From the NCBI GenBank assembly GCA_045634005.1, contig JAZQZL010000058.1:12639-76638 (forward strand): a DNA stretch of 64,000 bases, given 5' to 3'. The DNA comes from Flemingiibacterium sp045634005 (GTDB lineage Bacteria; Bacillota; Clostridia; Oscillospirales; CAG-272). The notes under the pieces were generated by a model that saw only the letters and a list, made by a program, of their open reading frames with translations, searched no databases and was not told the origin of the DNA. Positions 56,917-64,000 of this stretch are shown here, one piece after another (position 1 is the stretch's first letter; the number at the start of each line of letters is the position of its first letter). The position numbers were made by a program, and so were the translations under genes.

Positions 56917-57342
56917 TTATTTTCTATTGAAAATATGCAATAATACAGCCGAAACCACAATTTGCGCGCATATTACCGCAAGGTAAAAATAAAGCTCAAA
57001 CACAATTACGTAACCTGCAGAAACGGCAATAGAAATAATCGTTCCTGTAACGATTGACCACCAAGCCCACTCGCTTTTTCTTTTGTCAAACAATAGAATA
57101 ATAGCATAGCCTGCAAAGACGGCGGCAAGGCAAAGCGTCCATACTCTTATATCAGGCAATAAAACAGCGAAAACAAGCAGATTGATTACTAACCAACCGT
57201 TTGACAACAGGTGCAAAAAACGCTTCAGCTTAATGTTAGGATTATTTTGTGGCGAAACGTATTTATCGTAATCTTTTTTCACAGCTCCACACTCTTTCAG
57301 CTTTTTTGCGCTATAAATCGCTTCAATTTCAACAAGGTGCAA
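56917..57342 (-). CDS. Small multi-pass membrane protein, unknown
   Basis: Up to 141 residues with four hydrophobic segments in two pairs (about 48-65, 69-86, 94-114, 118-136) after a charged N-terminal tail. The start is uncertain: the longest frame begins with TTG without a clear ribosome binding site, and a GTG at about residue 22 is possible. 30 bp after the DUF4375 gene; likely co-transcribed. No family recognised. Confidence 0.6.
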   Translation of the reverse strand: MHLVEIEAIYSAKKLKECGAVKKDYDKYVSPQNNPNIKLKRFLHLLSNGWLVINLLVFAVLLPDIRVWTLCLAAVFAGYAIILLFDKRKSEWAWWSIVTGTIISIAVSAGYVIVFELYFYLAVICAQIVVSAVLLHIFNRK

Positions 57343-57372
57343 TAGCGGTAATTAATAAATGAACGGCGAATA

Positions 57373-58314
57373 TCATCGAAAGTCATCTGCGTTCTCCAAA
57401 ATATAATTATACAGTAGCTCCAACGTTGGATTTTCAACGTGCTGATAATAAAACTCCTCTTCCTGCTCGAAATCTATTCCCTTATTCTCCATTTTTTCAA
57501 GTACAGCTTGGAGAGACGAATCCTTTGTAGGTACTTTTGAACGCGGAAATTTTCTTTGTATTTTCTCCATTAGAACCAACGCCTCAGTATCGGCAATCTC
57601 ACGAAAAGCTGCTTGCGTTTGAGCAAAATTAAGTCCGTTGTACGTTAGATAATGCTCTATACCGTCGGAATTAACGTCGGTAATAAGCTGATCGATAAGA
57701 TATACGGTTCGCTCCGAAGCTGTAAGAACGTTCAAAAAATTTCCATTACCGCAAAGCTCATTTAAATGCTCAGAAATAGCCGGCAACAAATCGTCTTTTG
57801 GTAATTTTAAAATATCATTAATATTCATACTGCAAGATTCAGGCGAAAGCAGATTCTGATTAGCATTGAAGCTCATCGATGCGGGAACATCGTTTTGAAC
57901 GTAATGCCTGTATTTTTCCCAAACATCTGTCAAACCATTTATTTTTGCAGATTCTTCATAGTTATCCTTGGCAGTGCAAAAGCGAATCAGGTATTCTTTT
58001 CCTTGCTCAACGTTTCCGCTCATAAATTCGTTTTCCGCCAAACGCAGATACAAGGTGGTAGTATTAGCAATTTGAGAAAAGGCGGTATGTGCAGTTGTCA
58101 TAAAAACAATTCCCGCCTCATAATCACCGTTATCCACAAACTGCGCTCCGTGAGCAACGAACAAATCGCCAATACCGAAATATTCCCTATAATCGTTAGC
58201 TAATGATGCAAGTTGTGTTTTTAGCTGTGATATATCTTTTGATTTTTTATATTCTTTTTCAGTTGTGGTTAAACGTTCAATAAACGTATACAATAAATTT
58301 TGGATGTTTTCCAC
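57373..58314 (-). CDS. DMP19/DUF4375-like protein
   Basis: 313 residues, soluble. The N-terminal 120 residues are helical and TPR-like (LFVAHGAQFVDNGDYEAGIVFMTTAHTAF, LRLAENEFMSGNVEQGKEYL). The C-terminal half carries a DMP19-type pattern (SERTVYLIDQLITDVNSDGIEHYL). Members of this family are often reported near toxin-immunity or defence genes, but nothing of that sort is seen here. AT-rich. Function unknown. Confidence 0.65.
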   Translation of the reverse strand: MENIQNLLYTFIERLTTTEKEYKKSKDISQLKTQLASLANDYREYFGIGDLFVAHGAQFVDNGDYEAGIVFMTTAHTAFSQIANTTTLYLRLAENEFMSGNVEQGKEYLIRFCTAKDNYEESAKINGLTDVWEKYRHYVQNDVPASMSFNANQNLLSPESCSMNINDILKLPKDDLLPAISEHLNELCGNGNFLNVLTASERTVYLIDQLITDVNSDGIEHYLTYNGLNFAQTQAAFREIADTEALVLMEKIQRKFPRSKVPTKDSSLQAVLEKMENKGIDFEQEEEFYYQHVENPTLELLYNYILENADDFR

Positions 58315-58358
58315 TTTAGCATCACCCCTCTATTCCGATTATAGCATAAATCGGGTAA

Positions 58359-58396
58359 AAAATCAACCCCGTGCTCATTACGAGCGCGGGGGATTT
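58359..58396 (-). terminator. Terminator after the GH-like pseudogene
   Basis: Minus strand AAATCCCCCGCGCTCG-TAAT-GAGCACGGGGTTGATTTTTT; a long stem with two mismatches and a six-T run. Confidence 0.85.
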
Positions 58397-58399
58397 TGC

Positions 58400-60335
58400 T
58401 TATTTAATAAGAAGCAACACGGGATCGAGTATCTCGACTCGCTTGTCGATAGCGTATACGCCGTCGCCGAGCGCCTCAAACGCTACGGGCACCTCGTCAC
58501 CGTCGGGCGTAAGCGCCTTGATTTCGGTGGGCGCCTTTTCGAGATAAAGCGTAGCCTTCTCGATCGGGTCCATTCCAAGCGAATAGATCGCCGCGAGAAG
58601 TCTGCCGTCCTCAACATATCCGGCACGCAGGCATATCTCCTCGTCGCCGAGTGCGTATATCGGAAGTGCACCGGCACGCGAGAGAATGTCCACGAACTGC
58701 TTCTTTCTCGACTCGTTAAGGAACGCAAATCCCTCAACGTAATTGAACGTAGCCGTGGGCGAGCCACAGAATACTACGGAAAGCGCACCGTTATCACGTT
58801 TAAGCACAGTCGTCGCAGGTGCGAGCACCTGCTGATAGCCGTCAGCGCGTCTTACGTTATTTGAAAGAACCTCTGTGCGCTCGTTTGTAAGGGTAAGCTT
58901 CTTGTGATTTTTCTGCTTTGTGCAGTTCAGATGGCGTTCAACGTCAAAGCTTTCAGCGTGACACATTCCGAGGTCCCATTCAGTCGCATCGACGCCGAGA
59001 TATTCGCCGTATCCGCGCTCGCAAAGAGCCTTTGCGGATGCGCCGTCCACGATAACGGTGTTTTCGAAAAGCGCCTTTATCTGATCATCGGTCATATCGC
59101 CGACCATGTTGTCCTCGATGATGTTCGCCTTTTCGCTGTTTTCAGAGAAGTAGAACGGAAGTCCCATTCTCCAAGGTTGAGCGTTACCCAGTCGCTGTTG
59201 TGGTAGTTTACAGCCTTCTGCGCGGTGAAGTCAAAATCGATCTGCTCAAGGAAATACGCGTTAAGACCTACCCAGCGGATATTTTTCGAGAGCTCGTGAA
59301 GCTTTTCGTAGAGTCCGCCGTGGCGCGCGAGAATATCGCGGTATGCCTTACCCGACGCCGGCTCAAAGGTCGAGGTTCTGGTGAGCCAATGCTTGGCACC
59401 GCTTGCTCCCTCCATAATGGATGCTATATAGTGAGCGTTAAGATAGCGTGCGCTCTTTGCATATCTGTTGAACGGAACGGTGTCGGTTTCGGCAAGAATT
59501 ACGTCAACGCCGCGCTTTTTAAGCCTTGTACCGCAGATTGCCATATTGCGCATTTGGTTGCTGAACTCTTTTGCGGATACGGGCGTGTACTTACCGTTAG
59601 GAACGCGAACGATCGTCGGGTTACCCTTGCCGGCAAACTCCTTGCTCGTGAGGTCAACAGCCTCGCAAATGTGGCCGGAAGTGCAATTTGCGCCCTGAAT
59701 CGAGGGGTCTATCTCATCAATAGCCGCTCTGAACACCTTTGCAGCGTTAACGAGCGCGTCTATCTGTGTGCTAACAAAAATTCTTGTGAGCTCATCGCTC
59801 TTATCGTGTGTGGTAACGTGCTTCCAAAGCTCCTCGCGTGTCATAGACGTACCAGCACGGCGGTTGAACTCCGCCATATGTAAGGGACAAGCACAGCCGC
59901 GACCGGGACGAAGCATAAGTCTGAAGTCGTCATCAAGCATCATAACCGCCGGCTTTTCCTTGGCAAGCGTGCGAAGGACGTCCGAAAAATGAGCGAGGAA
60001 ATCCTTGTCCATAGGACAGCAGGTGTGCTTCGCTTCACCGTCGTTAAAGTCGATAAGCTTCTGGAAAGGGTTATCCGTGATCGGATATCCGTGACCGATA
60101 GATGCCTGAATGAGTATACCGCTCTGAACACCCTTTTTTGCGAGTGCGTCGCGGTAGCGTGCATAAAGCTTTGCCATCTTGCCGGCTTTATCCCAAACGG
60201 GATTACCCTCGGGCGTAAGCGTCATTATGAAAAGCGGCATTTGCACCACTTGACGCTTGACCTGATCAACGATGTCGGCTACCCTTGCCTCAAACTCGTT
60301 TTCGACGAGCGGCATCATAGAAAACCGTACAGCAT
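58400..60335 (-). pseudogene. Frameshifted glycoside-hydrolase-like protein
   Basis: Two reading frames form one protein of about 640 residues. The upstream part (60318 to about 59165) begins MMPLVENEFEARVADIVDQV and has barrel-like segments with acidic loops (AVMMLDDDFRLML, DVILAETDTVPFNRY). The downstream part starts MGLPFYFSENSEKAN and runs to 58400. They join at about 59165-59172, where one missing base would restore LG(E/D)-MGLPFYFS. The best ribosome binding site (AAAAGGAG) serves an ATG at 60335 that is also out of frame: it reads six codons, then TGA overlapping the ATG of MMPLV. Family is uncertain: clan-A type hydrolase is a guess. Confidence 0.6.
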
Positions 60336-60469
60336 AATGTTAAATCTCCTTTTAACATAACAAAATTTTCAGGTGATCGGCAACCCGCCAATCGCCTTAA
60401 CTACAGTGTATCACGCTATACGGAAATAGTAAAGTATATTTTCTGCAATATATTAAAATAATGTGTAGA

Positions 60470-61327
60470 TCAGCCGCTTATCTTAAGCGTTTGTCCCGGT
60501 GCAATGCTGTACGGTACACCGTCAACGTCAAAATAAAGCGTGTAGAGCGTGGGGTTGTAAACGGTCTTGCCGTCGGCGCTGTATACGAGGCGCTTATAAG
60601 CCTCGACGTACTCGTATATCTCCATATTTGTCGCAAACCAAATATCCTCGCCCGATGCGAGCTTTCCGCATATAGCCTCGATATGCTCCCAGTTATCGTT
60701 TCGGTCAAACTCGTAGCTGTGTCCCCAGATATAGAGAAGCCGGGGACGTCTGCTTGCAACATACACCTTCGAAGATATGTCCGCATTTAAGAACTTTTCA
60801 ATATACTCCATAATACTCGGATTATCATGGTGCGCACTCGGCGTCCACGCGTGGAAATCCTCGGGAAGCATAAAGGAATCATTGTCGCCCGCAAGCGTTC
60901 TCGCGTAAACGACGTCGAGCTCGGTCAGATACTGCTTTATCTGTGCGTAACTCGTCTGCGGCATCATGTATCTTATTCCCGTGTCGGGATATGCCATTCC
61001 GCGAATGATACGTCCGCACTTTTCCTCAAGCTCGAGTCTGCACTCGAGCGCCTCGCGTATTCCCTCGATCGGGCGCAAGGTGCCGTTTGCGCGGTGAAAC
61101 TGACCGTGAATAGCTATCTCGTGTCCCTTTGAGAGAAAATATTCGTTTATTTCTTCTTTGGTAAAGTTAAACTTTCTGCCTGCCTCACAGTTGTGGTTAA
61201 ACGTCGCTTTTATGCCGTAACGGTCGAAGATTTCGGCAAGTCGCTTATCCTGAATAACGCCGTCGTCATAGCTGAAGGTGACCGCCTTGCCCTTGCCCTC
61301 TGGGTATCTCATAAATACGTATCTCAT
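60470..61327 (-). CDS. Polysaccharide deacetylase (NodB-like, CE4)
   Basis: 285 residues from MRYVFMRYPEGK, with AAGGAG just upstream. NodB motifs: VTFSYDDG (Asp21-Asp22, metal/catalytic) and HGQFH (His74, His78). A later LYIWGHSYEF supplies a further His. No signal peptide, so the substrate would be cytosolic oligosaccharide or the protein acts on an intracellular precursor. It lies between the two frameshifted glycan genes in the same operon and is itself intact. Confidence 0.87.
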   Translation of the reverse strand: MRYVFMRYPEGKGKAVTFSYDDGVIQDKRLAEIFDRYGIKATFNHNCEAGRKFNFTKEEINEYFLSKGHEIAIHGQFHRANGTLRPIEGIREALECRLELEEKCGRIIRGMAYPDTGIRYMMPQTSYAQIKQYLTELDVVYARTLAGDNDSFMLPEDFHAWTPSAHHDNPSIMEYIEKFLNADISSKVYVASRRPRLLYIWGHSYEFDRNDNWEHIEAICGKLASGEDIWFATNMEIYEYVEAYKRLVYSADGKTVYNPTLYTLYFDVDGVPYSIAPGQTLKISG

Positions 61328-61350
61328 AAGCATCTCCTTTTCATCGATAA

Positions 61351-62428
61351 TCAAAATTCGCCTTCGGAGCGTCTGCCGCCCTCAAACTGAAGCAAAGCCT
61401 TTTTAACAGCAGCAACGCGCTCGGCATTGATCTTTTTTATTCCGTCACTGTCATACATAAGATGACCGTTTTCGTCTGTAGCGACAGTAGGACAGAGCCA
61501 TCCTCCCTCATCGTGCTCGTTCCACGCATAAACCAACAGCGTGTTAACCTCGGTTTTTTCGATTACCTTAGGCTGCTCCATATACGTTAGCGCATCTATA
61601 AGATGCTCCTCGATATTCGTCGCACTCGGCAGCTGCGCCCAAGCGTTATTCTTTATCGAGGTCCACGAAACCGGATTAACGTACCGCGGCTCGGGATTCC
61701 AACCAAGCGACACCACCGGCACGTACTGCGCTCCGCTGTCATTCCACTCTTTCCACTTGGTGTAAGCAGCATCCATAACCGTCGTAAATGGGGCGTCATC
61801 CGCGCCCGGAATCGCATAGGCGGATATGGCATCGGCGCCGATATCGCCCGCTGTTTCGGCGGATGCATTCATAACCACCGTGTACGGCTCCGGAACACCG
61901 ATCGTATGTGCAAGCTCGCGGTAAAAGCGAATATCCTCGCCAATCAGCTCAAGCGTTTGCGGATAGACAATATAATACATCAGCGGTCTTCCGCCAAGCA
62001 CCGTCATATAATAATCTTCCCTAAACAGGCGCTCCATCTCCGAATGGGCAAACTCCTTGCCAATAGCATTGCCGTCCATACACGCGCACATTTTAACATC
62101 ATTTTTATAGCGACTTTGGGTGTGGAATTCACGCGGTCTTCATCGCATCTTTATACCATACGTATGCAAAATATTCTATTCCCGCCTCTATCGCATACTC
62201 CATTTCCCTCTCGAATATCTCCATATTATATTCGGGAATTATTATCTTACCGTCCGCGCTCACATCCGCGAAAAACGGAGCTCTGGAGTGGAAGCGTGCA
62301 GGCGAGAGTGATCGCTCGACCTGAGAAACCACACTGTTTGGAACTCCGTCGTGAGTAGTCCACGCATCCCAGCGAATAGCTCCGATAACAGCCCTTTCGC
62401 GACGGGTAATATTTTTCTCATTTGACAT
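61351..62428 (-). pseudogene. Frameshifted GH99-like / WbsX-type protein
   Basis: N-terminal frame (62428-62129, MSNEKNITRRERAVIGAIRWDAW...YFAYVWYKDAMKTA) and C-terminal frame (from about 62128, EFHTQSRYKNDVKMCACMDG, to 61351) are the two parts of one GH99-like WbsX domain. Removing one T near 62128 would join them to TAEFHTQSRYKND. Family features: EAGIEYFAYVWY, VPVVSLGWNPEPRY and AWNEHDEGGWLCPT. Good GGGAGGAT site and promoter. Members act on glycans or in polysaccharide synthesis. Total about 357 residues, the family's usual size. Confidence 0.8.
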
Positions 62429-62460
62429 AGCGTTATCCTCCCGACCCCTGTTTCACGTTC

Positions 62461-62489
62461 ATTATAGCACACACGCACTTATTTTTCAA
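62461..62489 (-). promoter_or_regulatory. Promoter of the glycan-enzyme operon
   Basis: TTGAAA (62484-62489), 17 bp, TATAAT (62461-62466), 33 bp before the GH99-like start. CTCACTT lies just 5' of the -35, as in the promoter of the neighbouring lectin-fold gene. Confidence 0.85.
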
Positions 62490-62514
62490 GAAGTGAGCAA
62501 TTTTTTCAGAAAAA

Positions 62515-62548
62515 ACAAAAAGCACTTGCTCCCGCAAGTGCTTTTTAA
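62515..62548 (-). terminator. Terminator after the C-type-lectin-fold gene
   Basis: AAAAAGCACTTGC-GGGA-GCAAGTGCTTTTTGTTTTTT on the minus strand. Confidence 0.92.
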
Positions 62549-62573
62549 ACACATACATTATGCAAACCGCTTG

Positions 62574-63887
62574 TTACTTCATGGCTCTGTAGCCGTACAG
62601 CCACTCGCCGCCATCGTGAAATACCGCACGCATACAGAATATTCCGTTGCAGTAAAAATGGTCCCATCCGCCGCCATACACGACCGCGCTTCTTCCCTCG
62701 CCGAAGCAGCTCCATTCCGCACAGTAATGAGAGTCATACGATGCGCCGAGCTCACACGGCAAGGTCGCCCACGGATTCTTTATATCGTATCCAAGCTTTG
62801 CGACGAAGCCCTTTCCGCTTTGACCGTAGCTATGATTCGACGGCGTTTCATACGCGAGCATATTGCCGAAAACCTCAAAGCGGCTATGCTCCTCTGAAAA
62901 TACGATTCCGTCCATAAACTCCCACGTGTTTCCGAAAATATTTTCGATTCCGCGGTAAATGAACGAAGAGGTATGAGCGTTTGCCGACGGTCTTCCGTTT
63001 ATATAGCGCATAGAATCGCATCTGCCGGAAGCTTGAGCCGAGGAGTACACACGCGTCTTGCCTTCTTCGAATCTGATCGGCTCACCGCTCAAGGTAAGCT
63101 TCAGAAGATCGCCGTCGCGCTCCATAGAAACAAGCGTACGCGGATCACTGATAACCCACTCTGAGGCTGTATGATCATCGGCATAGATCACGCTTCCGAT
63201 CTCCACCGTTTCCCATCGCCAATGGTACGGAACCGTGGCCGTGTTGGACACACCCGACTCCGCGCAAATGCACTCAACGTGGCTTGCGTAGGGAACGTAG
63301 CTTACGCCGCTGTTTACGCTTTGCGAATCGAGAGTGGCACATTCAACAACGAAAAGATGCTGAAGTGCAAGGTATGTGTATATCGAGCATAGGCTGAAGC
63401 CGACAGAATCGCAGCCGTCCTTAAATTCATCAATAGAATGATTTCTGCAAGGGATCTGACCGGTCGCGGAAACCAGACCGCTTTTCCAGTCGCAGCCTTC
63501 ATATTTTGCTATGTAGCGGTGACTTAACACTTCTCCCTTTTCGCCCACGAACCACGGCTCTATTTCAAAGCCATCGTGCTTGTAGCCGGAGATCATCCAC
63601 TCTTCCGTGTCACCACTCACCGTTCTTTTAAAATAAAACGGCGGAATTTCTATAAATGTATTTTTATCGCGAGAAAAGCCGTTATCGTCCGAGTAAACAA
63701 CGCTGCCGTCCGATAGGATATTGCACTCTTTTATTTCCGACCACGGGTAGCAACTGTCAAAGTCGGAAAACGCGACGTCATCGCCGACCTGTTGTCTGTA
63801 TTCAAGATGTGCCGCATCGCATATGCGTGTCACATTCGGCGCTGAGTCTGACGGAGTAAACCGAATACCGTAAATCTTCTTGTCCAT
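62574..63887 (-). CDS. C-type-lectin-fold protein (formylglycine-generating-enzyme-like / phage tropism-determinant type)
   Basis: 437 residues, no signal peptide. The N-terminal part (YPWSEIKECNILSDGSVVYS, then NTFIEIPPFYFKRT) matches a family pattern of clostridial and phage proteins. The C-terminal region (IENIFGNTWEFMDGI, then VVYGGGWDHFYCNGIFCMRA and LYGYRAMK) is the C-type-lectin fold also used by sulfatase modifying factors and by the variable proteins of diversity-generating retroelements. Catalytic cysteines of formylglycine enzymes are not evident. Own promoter and terminator. No reverse transcriptase is nearby. Possibly a carbohydrate or ligand binder of the glycan locus. Confidence 0.7.
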   Translation of the reverse strand: MDKKIYGIRFTPSDSAPNVTRICDAAHLEYRQQVGDDVAFSDFDSCYPWSEIKECNILSDGSVVYSDDNGFSRDKNTFIEIPPFYFKRTVSGDTEEWMISGYKHDGFEIEPWFVGEKGEVLSHRYIAKYEGCDWKSGLVSATGQIPCRNHSIDEFKDGCDSVGFSLCSIYTYLALQHLFVVECATLDSQSVNSGVSYVPYASHVECICAESGVSNTATVPYHWRWETVEIGSVIYADDHTASEWVISDPRTLVSMERDGDLLKLTLSGEPIRFEEGKTRVYSSAQASGRCDSMRYINGRPSANAHTSSFIYRGIENIFGNTWEFMDGIVFSEEHSRFEVFGNMLAYETPSNHSYGQSGKGFVAKLGYDIKNPWATLPCELGASYDSHYCAEWSCFGEGRSAVVYGGGWDHFYCNGIFCMRAVFHDGGEWLYGYRAMK

Positions 63888-63910
63888 ATAGCCACCGCCT
63901 TTCTGTGCTT

Positions 63911-63939
63911 ATTATAACATAAGCTCACCTGCTTTTCAA
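63911..63939 (-). promoter_or_regulatory. Promoter of the lectin-fold gene
   Basis: TTGAAA (63934-63939), 17 bp, TATAAT (63911-63916) on the minus strand, 24 bp before the ATG. Confidence 0.85.
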
Positions 63940-63971
63940 GTGAGATATCGCCCTATTTAGTGAGATATTGC
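63939..63971 (-). promoter_or_regulatory. Direct-repeat operator candidate next to the lectin-fold promoter
   Basis: Two copies of GC(A/G)ATATCTCACT on the minus strand, 20 bp apart; the nearer one ends at the -35 box. The spacing and position suit an activator such as an AraC-type protein. Confidence 0.5.
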
Positions 63972-64000
63972 TTCATTTGCCCGAGAAAAAACAAAAAGCA

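Noticed and set aside
62574..63887. Diversity-generating retroelement target
   Set aside because: The C-terminal fold fits, but there is no reverse transcriptase, no template repeat and no second copy of the 3' end in the window.

Overview
This 64 kb window reads as a chromosomal segment of a Gram-positive Clostridia bacterium (Bacillota), probably from a gut-type lineage. The evidence is gene order as well as gene content: dprA-topA-trmFO, rnc-radical SAM-smc-ftsY, yhbY-nadD-yqeK-lytR-rsfS-leuS, large-type SRP RNA followed by dnaX-ybaB-recR, and spoVG. Most starts have strong purine-rich ribosome binding sites, and many sigma-A promoters have near-consensus -35/-10 boxes 17 bp apart. No tRNA, rRNA, IS element, prophage or CRISPR array was seen. 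Species-level placement cannot be made by eye.

Layout. 0-19.8 kb: the end of thrS, then a long minus-strand housekeeping block transcribed from a promoter near 19.8 kb: dprA, topA, trmFO, rnc, a radical SAM gene, smc, ftsY, rdgB, yhbY, nadD, yqeK, lytR-type, rsfS and leuS, ending at a terminator shared with thrS. Two mosaic intergenic repeats lie inside this block. 19.9-28.8 kb: rqcH with a GNAT gene, rpmF with yceD, recR-ybaB-dnaX behind the SRP RNA, and an ogg/beta-propeller/GNAT operon. 28.8-37.8 kb: a third repeat copy ahead of a DUF6062 gene, an M23 peptidase, spoVG, murC, pnuC, ppa, and serC-serA (serine synthesis). 37.8-45.3 kb: rpoB-rpoC from a strong promoter, without the usual rplJL in front.

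45.5-64 kb is more accessory. An AT-rich pair of secreted proteins (C39-like peptidase and short leucine-rich-repeat protein) is followed by rpsT with a structured leader and UUG start, an unknown membrane protein, trmL, a sugar-phosphate isomerase-like gene, a YfhO membrane protein and a DUF951 protein. A PocR/AraC regulator stands before nagA and an atypical ROK-like protein. Two 13-bp direct repeats 21 bp apart lie between regulator and nagA and look like its operator. From 58.3 to 63.9 kb is a minus-strand set of carbohydrate-related genes (GH-like, polysaccharide deacetylase, GH99/WbsX-like, C-type-lectin-fold protein). Two of these genes are broken by frameshifts, so the locus is either decaying or affected by sequencing error.

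The most interesting non-genic signals are a three-copy intergenic RNA-like repeat with a compensatory base change, each copy sitting sense-strand just 5' of a gene (yhbY, smc, DUF6062), the PocR-nagA operator, and the rpsT leader.
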